A stretch of 64,000 nt of DNA from Pomphorhynchus laevis (GCA_012934845.2 WNNJ02000336.1:1-64000), one strand, 5' to 3'; shown: positions 15,001 through 25,394, counted from the stretch's first letter. A program made the numbers and translations. Notes: generated from the letters alone by a model not told the origin.

Positions 15001-18000
15001 AACACCAGGTACGTTTATTTTTAATATCAAAAATAATGTATTTATGCTTTGTATAAAATTTCTTTGGCATGAAATTAGCCCAATAAATATGGTATCTATT
15101 TTTAAGTATTTTAAAATGTTTTCGATTAACAAATCTGAAATTTTGTTGACGGATTACTAAAAACACAAATTTATTTTTATATTTAACTAGCTAACCAAGG
15201 TTCATCACTTTACGTTTATGACATTTTATTATTATCGACATAATATAAACACACGGATTTTTAAATTTTAACACAACCAATTAGTTTAAATTTATTTTTA
15301 TATTTCGCTAACTGTTGCTAGCGTCATCAGAAGCAAAGTGTACGTTTGTTCTGAAAACAAATTGATAATTGTACCTAATTTTTTAATATTAATTAATATT
15401 TTAATTTAATATAATAATTTAATATTAATTTAATATAATAATTGGTTTCTTAAACTAAAATTGTTGATATGAAATGTGAAGCAATTTAATTAAACACTTG
15501 CCAAGTAAGATTAGACTAGTGGAAAGTAAGATTATACTATTGGCAAGTAAGACTAGACTATATGCAAGTAAATACGAACATGTTAGAAATAAATGATATT
15601 TGTAAATACTATTTTTAATGTAATTTCAAATTTATTCTTATCTAGAACATATTTGTTAATATCACCTTAAATTAATGTGGTTAATTTAAGTTAATTTAAG
15701 TTATGATTAATATTAATTTATCTATTCTGATTGAAGGAATCGGGAAGACTAAACAGCATAAACTGACTCTATGCTGTTTCGACTTTTGAGTCTCATCAGT
15801 AAGAGGCTGCTGCACAACTGGATTGAAGTGCGGCACCCCTAGAAATCTCAATAAGTCCTTCTAGTACACATCCTTGTACTAGGAACTAACACTGGTGAGA
15901 ACTAACTAGGAACTAACACTGGTGAGAACTAACTAGGAACTAACACTGGTGGTTTTCACCAGTGTTACACATACACGTGCACTAGAAGGACTTATTAAGC
16001 TGTCTAGGATGCTACACTTCAATCCAGTAGTGCAGCAGCTCTCTACTGATGAGACTCAAAAGTCGAAACAGCATAGAGTTAGTTTATGCTGTTTAGTCTT
16101 CCCGATTCCTTTAATCAGAATAGAAATTGACGGGAAAATTAGGTCATTTGTTTAATTAATTTATCTATTTAATATTAATCTAACACAGATAATGCTGTAG
16201 ATATATTTAAATATTATCTTAATATTAACAATAAATATATTTAAGAATAGTTGTTTTTTATTAAGTTCTACAATTCTAAATTGAATTAAATAATATTATT
16301 ATTTAATAGTAAGCGATAAGCATGAAATATTAATAATCGATATTATATTATGATTAATTAGTAATCGATCAAATTGATATCATTAATTTAATCTAATCAT
16401 GATTTAAATAATCTCTTTATCAATTTGATATCTAAATAACCAATTTGCTTATATTTTTTACTCAATTAGGTTAATAAATGACAGATGTGGTGCTAAATAT
16501 AAAGTTTTTATATTTGCCGAAAGCTTCTTAAATTACATTTAGGTAATAAAACAAATTTATGTCATCATGTTTGGTTTGGATGCGTTTGGTAACCCTTTTG
16601 GATTATTGCGAGGAGTTGGACAGGGTATAGAATCTTTATTCTATGAACCTTATAAGGTACGTTATTTTGCTGAACATTATATTTTGAGCTTATTTTTTCT
16701 CTATGAAAAAAATCGTAAAATTAATTTCAGTAGCCTGAAAGTGATAATGTTTTGACAATTTCGACTAAAGAAACCATTTATATTTTAATGATATTTCCAA
16801 AAATGTTGTTAAATATTGTTTTTTCTATTTTAATTTGAGTATTTTATATTGTTTATAAACTAAAAATAAAGATAAATAATAAATAATTATAGTTAATAAT
16901 TGCTATTAATAATTTTTATGAATGGACTAATAAATAACAGACGTTGTATCAGAATGAGGATTAGAGGTCATCAGGAGGAACTGCTATACAATCAGGTTTA
17001 GGCGCCTAACTCCTCTGCCCAACATAGCAGCGGGGCCAAATACATGCTATCTAGTATATTATTCTAATGCAAAGTATATTATTTATTATCCATCCATAAA
17101 AATTTGCCACTTAAGAGTTTAAATTTATTCTTTATATTATTGTGTTGATTTATATATTTTACTATTTTCTGCTTGATGTTATTTTTATAGTAAACCTAGT
17201 TTAAAATATGCATCTATTAAATTATTTAAATGATTTTGAAGAAAGCCAATATCGTTACATATTGTTGCAATTCTTAAAATTTCATTATTTAATGTATTAT
17301 ATTTTATATTATATGGTATGCATGAATGCTCATGAAAAATATGTTTCTTGTATACTTAATTTTAATATTATTTAATATTTTTAATATTATTTTTTTACAA
17401 TATTATTTATATTATTTATATAATATAAATATTATCTATATTATTTATACAAATCTAGATTTAGCAGATATGAAATATGCATTAGAAATATTAATTAATC
17501 TTATATTCGGAAAAAGATATACATATGTGATAATAATTATAACGCCTATCTAACAAAAATTAAACCATCAAGTAAATATAAATATATGGATACAATTAAA
17601 ATAATTACTATTCTATATAATTATTATTCTATTCTTCGACTTAGCATAACAGCGACCAAAGACATGCTAATGACGTATTTCGTCTGATGAAAATTTATTA
17701 TCTAATATTTTATTCTAATACCAAATATATTATTTATTATTCATCCATAAAATTTTCCGCTTAAGAGTTTAAATTTCTTTTTAATAATAATTTCTTTATT
17801 TTTACTTCTTCATTATAAGAACTAGAAATAAATATGAATTTAAATATATTTTTTAAAAATATATTTATATTAATATATTTAATTTTTTTCGTTATTGTAA
17901 ATTTTATATTTTGATAATATTTTATTGATTTATTATAATTTACTTATTATATTTAATAAAATAATTTATTATTATTTACTCCATTAAAAAGCACAAATAA

Positions 18001-21000
18001 AATTCATCAAACTTGCTTGAAAATTAGCAGAAAAATAATAATATCGCATTTATAAGTTTTAGTATTTCTGACAGAGATTATATTACCGGGAAAACAAAGT
18101 TCACAGGTCAATAATAACCTGTCAGTAGAACAGATTAGATTACATAATTGAGTCTGCTATTAAATAATACTATTTTAAGGTTATAATTAAATATTAAAAA
18201 AACTAATGTTAGTTTAATAACTTAAATAAGAATATAAAGTTTTTAGGTACAATGCAATTATAAAAAATTGGTAAACTAAAAATATTTATTTATTTTAGGA
18301 ATTTACTTAAATTTTTTTTTTTATTTTATAAAGTGCTTTTTTTAATTTAAATCCTAATTTACAAACTTGTTTAAGTTCTTTAAAAACTTAATATTTTTTA
18401 CAATTTAGGTTAAGCCTGGATAGCGCTAATTTAACGCAAAAAATACTTAAACACATAAGAAAAGATATTTTTTTTAATTAAGAAAATTCTTGATTGATCT
18501 AAGTCATGGAATGTTCTTATAGTTCTTTAAAAAAATAAAATAAATTTTAAATTTAATATTTTAATTAGTAGCTTGTATTTTTTTGTAAAATAATTACTGT
18601 AAATTAATTATTTTTAAATAATAAATTAAGAACAAATCATTTTATCGTAATCATTATTTTTAACTCTAATTTGTTCTTTGCTAGGGATGGATTGAAGGTC
18701 CAGGTGAATTTGCCGAGGGCATTGTTTTAGGTGTACGCAATTTATTTGGTGGAGTAATAGGTATGCATAATTTATTTCCGATTAAATATTTTTTGTCACT
18801 TTTGATTTAGGTAGTGCTTCTAATGTTGCTTCTAAGATTACAGGAACTGTAGGCAAAGGTCTTGCGCAACTTACATTCGACGACGATTACAAGTCAAAAA
18901 GACTAAGAACGAAAACTCAAGATCAGACAGTGCGACAAACATTTGCGCAAGGAAGTCGTGGCGTATGGATGGTTTGTGTTTACCATCGGGTTGCTTACAT
19001 ATCTTTGAACTATTTTATTTACAGGGATTTTACGAGGGCTTTACTGGAATCGTCAAAAAGCCAATGGAGGGTATAAAGAGTGAGGGGGCAGAAGGGTTTG
19101 TTAAAGGTAAAGTATTTTAAAAAGATGTGTTGTTGTGTTCACTTAACTAGAATTATCAGTTACTTGTATTAATTGATATTTTGCCGACAGTATTTATCAT
19201 TTAAATAATATTAATTTTTAAATTCATGTAGTCAATAAACTATTTTAACTGCTTAGTCATGGAAATAATAAATAGTCAAAATAAATTAAATAAATATATA
19301 TAATATATGATATTAATTTTTATATGTAATTTTAAAATATTTTAAAATATTCTTTATTAATGTAATTTTAATTTAATTTATTTGTTTTTAGAAAATATGA
19401 TTACAGCAATGATATAATATAATAATTATATTATTAATATAATTATTTGTGATATATTATTATCGTTATTAAATATTCTGGATAATCGTTCGACGACATT
19501 GCTTGAATCTTCGTCGCACGATTCATGTGATACTATGCTGATGACGGTGTCATTATGTCTACCGTTAACTTTGAACACATTAGCTTATTATTGTACAGTT
19601 AACAATCTTACAATAAACATGAAATTTCTGTAAAGGTGGCCTCGATCACAAATATATTTGCCTTTATAAAATGTATAGGAAGAGCTTACTTATAATAAAC
19701 TTCCGTCATCGTATTTCTGTTTATAATTAATTAATATTTTTAAGCACTTAGTATTTTAAAGTTCAGAATACTTTAATTAATTAAAGAATTAATTAATTTA
19801 TATTTATTTCATTAATAAATATATCCTTTATACACATATTAATTAAATATACAGATAAATGTTTATTCTTACTAATTCTTCTGTTTGTGACATCAGGTCT
19901 TGGAAAAGGCATGATTGGTTTAGTTACCAGACCTATTGGAGGTGTAGTAGATTTGGCCAACGCAGGATTCGAGGGTGTTAAAAAGTAAGGATATGTTTTT
20001 TATACGTTAATTAAACAATTGATGTGTTTAACTAGATTATCTGCTTTGGAATCTACAACAAAACGCGTTCGTATTCCCCGCTTTATCGACTTTGATTGCC
20101 TATGCCGCCCGTATCGACAACACGAAGCTATTGGCAATAGACTATTTATGGTAGATTTTCCAACATTCATTAAGAATTTATCTAAACTTTCTTAGGAAGT
20201 AGATGATAATGTCTTAAAGCAGACAGATGTATACGCCGCTCATATTACCTGTACTACACAACCTGCAAATTCCTGGCTTTTGGCAACAAATAGGTATTTA
20301 AGCAGATAGCATTTAATGAATGCATTGTACAGCTGCGTTTAATTGTAAATGCGCATAATCAGATAATTTAGTCCAAAATTGTGAAGCCGCATACACTTTG
20401 CTAACTGCACAATTAATTGTTTATAAGTTTTTTTGTAATTATTGAGTATTATACCAATGAAGAAATTTGAATACTGAAGCTTCAATTATTTAAAATCAGT
20501 GTGATTAATGCGCTAATTATAAAAATTATAAATTTCAAATAAAAACGCAAATTTGTTTGTAAATTTTGGTGACTAACTTCAATTAAAATTATAAATTGTT
20601 TTATATATCAAAGTGGCCGCCACAAAAGAATCGACAAAACGATAACTAGTACTGTATCCTAATTGTTTTGACTCATTAATGCCAGGTACCTCCCACTACT
20701 GGATGCAGAGGAGGACCGGCAGACGGCACGAATATGTCAAAACGGATGAGTCAAAACAATGACGAAACGGTACTATTTATCGTTTTGTTGATTTTTTCGT
20801 GTGTCAGCCACATTGATATATAAGCAAGTTGTCACGGAATTCTCTCACTTTTCTCTTAAAATATAAATTGTTTTCTTTTCTGTAATTTAATTATTAATTT
20901 GAAACGAGTTTATTTAATTATAGATTATTACATATTTATAAAGATGCTATTAAATGTTTGGTTTAATTACAAAAATGTCAAATGGTTTTCTATGCAATAT

Positions 21001-23552
21001 TTTGTTTATATTATGCAAAGTGTTCTTAAAACGAAATTTATAATTATATTAATAGACAACTGATCATGATTATTGGAATTGAAATATTTAATCAAACACA
21101 AATTCAATGGAAACATACCTACGAAGAGATGACCAATTTTCCGCAAATCGTAGATGATAAGAATGGGAACAGCTGCATCATGATACAGTTAAAGGTGAGC
21201 TATATTAATAAGTACCGTGACACTAAAGTAAAGTTACTTAAGAAAATGTTAGTTTTTATAAGAAATACAAGGTCAAATATAGTATTGAGCTTATTTTTCT
21301 ATAAAATAGTGAAGTGTCCATTTTTTGGTCTCTAAATTAAAAAGTTCAATTGGTCACTAAATGGTCAGTATATTATCTCTCTAAATGGTCAGTGCAATGG
21401 GTCACTAAATGGTCGGTGATATAACTGGTCACTAAATGGTCGGTGATATAACTGGTCACTAAATCGTCGGTACAACTGGTCACTAAATCGTCGGTACAAC
21501 TGGTCACTAAATGGTCAGTATAACTGGTCACTAAATGGTCAGTACAACTGGTCACTAAATGGTCAGTACAACTGGTCACTAAATGGTCAGTACAACTGGT
21601 CACTAAATGGTCAATACAATTAGTCACACAACATTATGAGTCACTAAATGGTCAGTACAACTGGTCACTAAATAGTCAGTACAATTAATCATTACCTAGT
21701 TAGAACAATTGGCTACTAAATAGTCAGTTCAATTAACCATTCAATGGTAGGTATAACTTGTCATTCGATGGTCGGTACAATTTGTCACTAAATCGTCAGT
21801 ACAACTGGTCACTAAATCTTCAGTATAATTGGTCATTAAATAGTTAGTACAATTGGTCATAATATATTTAGTACAATTGGTCACTAACATGTGAGTGCAA
21901 TCAGTAACTAAATGATCAGTACATTTGATCCATAAATTGTCTATACAATTAGTCACATAATGGTCAGTATAATGGGTCACTAAATGGTCAGTACAATTGA
22001 CCATTAAATAGACAGTTCAATTAGTCACTAAATTGTGAGTACAATTTGTCGCTAAATAGTCGATAAAAAGAGTCATATGGTCATTACAATTAGTTACTTA
22101 ATGGTCAGTACAAATAGTCACTAAATATTCTGTACAATGAATCAATAATTTTCACTACAATTAGTAACTAAATGGTCAGCTAAATTTGTCACTGAATTGT
22201 AAGTACAATCGGTCATTAGATTCTCACTACAACTGATCACTAAATAGTCGGTACAATTGGCCATTAAATGTTCAGTACAACTGGTCACAAAATTATGAGT
22301 TACTAAATTTCCAGTGCAATCAGTCCCTTAATTAGTAGTATAATTGGTCACTAAATGGTCAGTACAACTGATCACTAAATTCTCAATACAATTAGTCATT
22401 AAATTTTCAGAACAAATAATCACTAAATGGTCTATACAATTGATCATTAATTGTTTTGTACCATTAGCCTCTAAATGGTCAGTGCAATTTGTACTGCCCA
22501 ATCATTTCAATAATCGCTAAATGGACAATATAATTGATCACTAACATTTACTAAATACTGACCATATTGAGAGTATTTGTAATGACCATTTAGGTACTTA
22601 TTCTACTGACCATTTTGAGACTTTCTACTGACCTTTTAGTAGTAACTCTTTGTAGAATTCATTTAGTGACCAATCGTAATGGCCATTCAGTTATTCTAAT
22701 TACTGATCAATTATGGACATATTGTAATGAGCATTTAGTAATTAATTGTACTGAACATTTGGGATTAATTGTACTGACCATTTAGTGACCAATTACAGTG
22801 ACATTTTGTGATTAATCGTAATAACCAATCAGTGACCAACTGTGACTTATCGTAATAGCCGATTAGTGACTAATTGTACTAACCATTTAGTGACCAATTG
22901 TACTGACACTTTAGTATCCAAATGTGCTCACTATTTAGTGGTCAATTGTACTGCCCTTCTTTGAAATAAGTGTACTGACCATTTAGTAAAAAAAATAGAC
23001 TAACCATTCAGCACCAGTTGTAATGACTATTTGGTGACCAAGTGGACTGACTATTTAGTGATTATTTGTACTAAGAATTTAGTAAATAATTGTATCGACC
23101 ATTTAGTGACCAGTTGTACTGACCATCTAGTAACCAGTTGTACCGACAATTTAGTGATCAATTATACCGATAATTTAGTTATTATTTGTACTGAGAATTT
23201 ATTGACCAATTTTGCTCACAATTTAGTGGCCAATTTTACTGGCCGTGGTATTCACTCCAGTGGTATTCACAATTTATTATCTGCTTATACAAATTGTTTA
23301 TCTCTTTAATAATTTTATTAATTCTTGATAATTTATGATTTTAAAGCTAGTGTTTTTAGGAGTACATTGAATCTTCAAATATATTTCGAACCGTAAAAGG
23401 ATACGGTCGTGTTGTCTACTTCCAAAACCGTACTAACGCTCAGGTAGTTATATTTTGTTAAGATTAATCTAAATTATCTTCTTTTGTTTTCACAGTTACT
23501 ATGCAATAAGGTAAAAGGTTACATGCAAGATCAAGGAATAGATTTTGATTAA
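1712..23552 (+). CDS. VPS13: VPS13-type bridge-like lipid transfer protein, C-terminal 878 residues (24 exons)
   Basis: VPS13 proteins are rod-like channels that move phospholipids between membranes at organelle contact sites; the C-terminal part seen here docks the rod on the acceptor membrane. Twenty-four exons join in frame with consistent phases and end at a TAA (23550-23552). Recognisable family blocks, in order, are the end of the adaptor-binding (VAB/SHR-BD) region (PFWPN, LLRMQD, KPGEGMMFAWPNP), the segment SLSLVND...SSKPNWYE, IDNQLSTAIFPVIFY, then GLDAFGNPFGLLRG and GPGEFAEGIVLGVRNLFGG (Atg2-like C-terminal amphipathic region, about residues 545-720 of the visible part), and a PH-like end. 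The paralogue is unresolved; the blocks read closest to the VPS13A/C type. The protein is normally over 3,000 residues, so the start lies left of the window. I saw no exon in 1-1711. The identification is firm; single exon edges are inferred from splice sites. Confidence 0.95.
2725..3690 (+). mobile_element. Penelope-like element fragment, copy 2, interrupted by a fold-back element
   Basis: It repeats the 1,070-1,690 sequence (TTGCAACAATATGTAATGAT onward), including 'AAATTTCATCTGAGGAAAT' in its distal half. At 2,920-3,222 a palindromic element has been inserted, so that element is younger. It lies in the VPS13 intron after the 2383-2517 exon. Degenerate. Confidence 0.5.
2920..3222. mobile_element. 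Fold-back element with long inverted arms
   Basis: The left end ATTACAGGAACGAAGAAC is matched by the inverted right end TTCTTCGTTCCTGTAAT. The arms of about 80 bp include a tag, GATAGC-AGGA-GCTATC followed by GAAATAT on the + strand near 3,150-3,175 and its inverse near 2,965-2,995. The centre has simple AAAATGAT iterations. There is no coding capacity. Confidence 0.7.
5275..5375 (-). mobile_element. SINE 3' part, inverted partial copy
   Basis: Read on the minus strand it gives ...TGTGAGGATAATGTCGTACC, the 3' segment of the SINE described at 5,395-5,645 and 47,770-48,035. It stands head to head with the neighbouring + strand copy. Confidence 0.45.
5395..5645 (+). mobile_element. tRNA-headed SINE, copy A
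   Basis: The head has an A-box-like TAGCCTAGTGG and a B-box-like GTTCTCGAATCC about 50 nt apart. The body reads GTCAGCAGCTGATGAGA..., then TATTAGTAGCGTCCTACT, and ends in AATGTCGTGCCACAACCAG. At least four more full or partial copies lie at 47.7-48.9 kb, which defines the family within the window. It is short, has no reading frame, and lies in a VPS13 intron. Confidence 0.65.
6550..6583. repeat. Perfect short hairpin
   Basis: CTAAAACGGCTATT, a two-base spacer region and AATAGCCGTTTTAG form a near-perfect palindrome of about 34 bp inside the VPS13 intron 5022-7177. No gene is visible here; the rest of the intron holds the SINE copies and featureless AT-rich DNA. Confidence 0.6.
7600..8700 (-). 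mobile_element. Possible LINE remnant (weak)
   Basis: The block is less AT-rich than the intron around it. On the minus strand near 8,050-8,170 it reads DMLKRATVIIQNQ, like the 'RAT..I' stretch after LINE reverse transcriptases; the nucleotides there resemble the fragment near 55,660-55,720. Another minus-strand run near 8,380-8,470 is acidic (RDSDDDYDF). Too decayed for a firm call. Confidence 0.3.
8867..9010 (+). repeat. 28-bp tandem repeat, about five copies
   Basis: The unit AATTATAATTATTACTAGCT plus GCATTCTA recurs with a period of 28 bp (landmark CTAGCTGC or CTTGCTGC at 8881, 8909, 8937, 8965 and 8993). It lies about 100 bp before the VPS13 exon at 9111. Confidence 0.9.
13800..14100 (+). 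mobile_element. Penelope-like family tail fragment
   Basis: It contains GCAGTTCCTCCTGATGACCT, then CTTATTCTGATACAACGTC and an AT-rich stretch ending in the TTGATTTA-type sequence shared with 1,430-1,690, 3,490-3,690 and 14,420-14,640. No coding part remains. Confidence 0.45.
14322..14640 (+). mobile_element. Penelope-like family tail with tandemly amplified CTGATGA tag
   Basis: The tag CTGATG(A/G)CCTCTAATCAG with following ATTCTGAT recurs about every 50 bp (14,322; 14,373; 14,424), then runs into the same tail as at 13.8 kb (CTTATTCTGATACAACGTC and AT-rich DNA). Confidence 0.45.
14752..14930 (+). repeat. Duplication of the AT-rich block that supplies the acceptor of VPS13 exon 14
   Basis: The stretch from AATGTACTTAATGTATTTTA to ...TTTTTAATATATTAAGGCT occurs twice. 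A short ATATATTAAGGCTAGA unit is also iterated at 14,806-14,850. The second block ends exactly at the exon 14 acceptor (ATTAAG|GCTC). Confidence 0.75.
14927..23552 (+). CDS. VPS13: VPS13 visible exons 14-24 (Atg2-like C-terminal region and PH-like domain)
   Basis: Exons: 14927-15008, 16543-16656, 18685-18760, 18811-18971, 19025-19106, 19897-19984, 20036-20150, 20196-20293, 21056-21194, 23360-23443, 23496-23552. Exon 15 carries QIYVIMFGLDAFGNPFG, and exons 16-19 carry the Gly-rich helices typical of the VPS13/ATG2 end (GSASNVASKITGTVGKG, GLGKGMIGLVTRPIGG). From about RIPRFIDFDCLCRPY onward the chain matches the PH-like terminus: short beta-strand-like runs (ANSWLLATNRQLIMII, YGRVVYFQNRTNAQ) and a final helix KVKGYMQDQG before stop. 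The intron 21195-23359 consists almost entirely of the 24-bp minisatellite. The acceptor of exon 14 lies at the end of a duplicated AT-rich block. Confidence 0.93.
15721..16132. mobile_element. Fold-back element with hammerhead-like cores in both arms
   Basis: The arms begin TCTATTCTGATT and end AATCAGAATAGA and pair over roughly 150 bp. Each arm contains CTGATGA, a GACT/AGTC stem with CAAA loop, and GAAA (right arm on +, 16,044-16,068; left arm on -). The core is followed by a CAGCATA...TATGCTG stem. The centre has a 27-bp tandem repeat. No protein is encoded; a + strand open frame across the right arm is incidental. Confidence 0.75.
15880..15951 (+). repeat. 27-bp tandem repeat inside the fold-back loop
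   Basis: TAGGAACTAACACTGGTGAG plus AACTAAC is repeated at 15,880 and 15,907, with a third partial copy at 15,934. Confidence 0.85.
16925..17345 (-). mobile_element. Penelope-like element fragment, copy 3 (inverted)
   Basis: The minus strand repeats the coding part of copies 1 and 2 (NNLIDAYFKLGYYKNNIKQK after CNDIGFLQNHL) and the tag region (GACCTCTAATCCTCATTCTG). A further shared piece on the same strand lies at 17,640-17,780. This is the most readable copy of the family, but it is still a fragment in a VPS13 intron. Confidence 0.55.
17640..17780 (-). mobile_element. Penelope-like family piece
   Basis: It shares CATGCTAATGACGTATTTCG-type sequence and the following TTATTATTCATCCATAAAAT stretch with 17,030-17,120 and with copies 1 and 2. 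It is separated from copy 3 by about 300 bp of AT-rich DNA. Confidence 0.35.
20600..20825. mobile_element. MITE-like element with terminal inverted repeats
   Basis: The ends TATATCAAAGTGGC and GCCACATTGATATA are inverted. Further inward, ATCGACAAAACGATAA pairs with TTATCGTTTTGTTGAT, giving arms of about 45 bp around a 120-bp core. TA at both edges would fit a Tc1/mariner-type target duplication, but in AT-rich DNA this is weak evidence. Confidence 0.55.
21345..23250. repeat. 24-bp minisatellite in two opposed halves (~1.9 kb)
   Basis: Left half (about 21,345-22,550): units of TCACTAAATGGTCAGTACAA plus CTGG, period 24, nearly identical at 21,400-21,640 and increasingly diverged toward the middle. 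Right half (about 22,555-23,250): the same unit in reverse complement (TGACCATTTAGTGACCAATT). It fills the VPS13 intron between exons 22 and 23. Because 24 is a multiple of three, long frames encoding the octapeptide LVTSCTDH arise on the minus strand of the left half and the plus strand of the right half; they are not genes. Confidence 0.95.
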
Positions 23553-23803
23553 AACAATATCAGTTGCTGTTGTGAATGATAGCAATGAGATATGCACAAT
23601 AATGGTCGTCGATGCATTTTGAAAAGATTATGCTTATTGTATTTTTGTTCCTAACTGTTGTTTAAATACAAAGTACTTCATTACATTTAGAAATTGCTTA
23701 AGAATTGTCGACGCTTTTGTTAATAATCTGACACATAAAATTTGTTTTCTTTGACATTAAAGTTTTGTTTACATTGTTTATACAAAAATTGTTGGACTTT
23801 GAA

Positions 23804-23809
23804 AATAAA
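23804..23809 (+). terminator. Candidate poly(A) signal of VPS13
   Basis: An AATAAA hexamer lies about 250 nt after the VPS13 stop codon, in a plausible 3' UTR followed by T-rich sequence. AATAAA is frequent by chance in DNA this AT-rich, so this is only the best-placed candidate. Confidence 0.4.
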
Positions 23810-24723
23810 CGGTTCGTCATCTGTATTATTAATCTGTAAAATTATTTTAATTTAGTGCAATATTAAATCGGAGTATCCTCATTATCTAATTATTAGCTTT
23901 TAACAAAAACTTTTAGGTAAATTTTTAAGTTGACATCTTACTAACGTAGATACATAGAAATTATAAATTTCAAAAATTTTTAATTAGTTCATTCTAATGA
24001 TGTCCTCTGGGAACTAAATGATGAAATTTCTTTAATTTACAGTTGGTTTTAATTTGTGTTATCTTCCTATTTTATATAAAATATTTGGAAACCTTTGCAA
24101 ATAAACATTTTTTTTAATTATTCTAAAAATGTATGTTCTAATTTCGTTTTTAAAATCAGTTTGCCTATGGTCATAATCAATTCGACTCAAGTCGTAACCA
24201 GTTCGTCTGTTTCGCTATAATAAAAATTTTGAAATTTGTACATTTTGAAATTTTTTTAAAATTATAAAATTATCAAATTATTTTAATATCTATATCAAGC
24301 ATGTAAGAGTATATAGTTGAAAGCATAATTATCTAAAAGCATTATATGTTTATTTTTGAAAGAATGATAAGCATTATCGGTTTATAAGTTTTATTTTTGA
24401 AAGAATGATCTAAATGCCACACATCTCGCACAATATTATATGGGATGTATGAAAGATTCAATAGTGCTCTATAATAAAGTCAACAATACAATAATCTAAA
24501 CACAATCTATAGAATTAAAATTTGTTAATTATTAAATATTTAATATTCAATTTTAATTAAAATTAAAATTTCTTTAATTTTACTTTATTACACCAACAAT
24601 AACATAAACCTTAATTACTGTTTTATGAAATCCTTATTCTAATACAACAAATTCATCGCTATTAGTAATTTCTGAATATCCTGTTTACTAGTAAATAAAT
24701 ATTAAAAATACTTTAATATATCA

Positions 24724-24921
24724 TTTATTTTTTTTGATATTTCGACTGTACTTAGCAGTCCTTTTCAATTGTATTTACTTTAGATCTCAAACGTTTTAAG
24801 CAGTCATTTTCAATTGTATTTACTTTACATCTCAAACTTTTCTCACCTTAAAAAGTTTGAGATCTAAAGTAAATACAATTGAAAAGGACTGCTAAGTACA
24901 GTCGAAATATCAAATAAATAA
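24724..24921. mobile_element. Fold-back element with GAAATATC tag
   Basis: The left arm TTGATATTTCGACTGTACTT pairs with the right arm AAGTACAGTCGAAATATCAA. The arms continue for about 70 bp (TTTCAATTGTATTTACTTTA and its inverse). The loop contains a partial third repeat of the arm. It lies between VPS13 and CSN7; the rest of 23.9-25.2 kb shows no gene. Confidence 0.75.
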
Positions 24922-25221
24922 AGTATTTTTTGTATTCTCGGGGATGGTTCGCAATAAAAAAAGTTATTTTTGACCCGAAAGCAATTCTCAACGATATTAT
25001 TTATTATAAAGAAATAATTATTTGACTATTTATTATTTTACTACAAAGTCAAACTATCAGTTCATCCGATTTATAAAGCGAACAAACAAATTCATATTGC
25101 AATTAAATGGATTTTTCTCAATTTATTTTTATCTAACATTGCGGTTAGATAACATTTCGAAACATAATCAGTCTAGAAATACGTGATTTGATTAGAAATA
25201 AGCACATCATTGTTTTGACAG

Positions 25222-25315
25222 GTATCGGCAAAATACTGTCTACATGTTCGCGATCATTCTTTACACTCTTTTACTGTGTCACATGGACTTTCGACTTCCC
25301 GTCCGCATAACAAAG
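25222..25315 (+). CDS. Possible first coding exon of a small secreted protein (weak)
   Basis: An open stretch is flanked by good splice signals (TTTGACAG before it, AAAG|GTAATT after it). From its internal ATG it reads MFAIILYTLLLCHMDFRLPV, which looks like a signal peptide. I found no partner exon downstream. The same bases on the minus strand give a short open run (LPLLCGREVESPCDTV) ending in a stop just past CSN7, so the strand is uncertain. Confidence 0.2.
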
Positions 25316-25394
25316 GTAATTGCTCTGTAATTAATTTGGTGCATTTGTTGCGCCTAAATTAATTAGAAAATAAACGAACAGTTTATCGAAACAT

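Noticed and set aside
21345-22550. CRISPR-like array
   Set aside because: Repeats are directly adjacent with no unique spacers, and the context is an animal intron.
21373-23309. Long frames of repeated LVTSCTDH as a repetitive protein gene
   Set aside because: They are a by-product of a 24-bp unit lying in an intron between two firm VPS13 exons; units drift without regard to codons and there is no start, signal or splice context.
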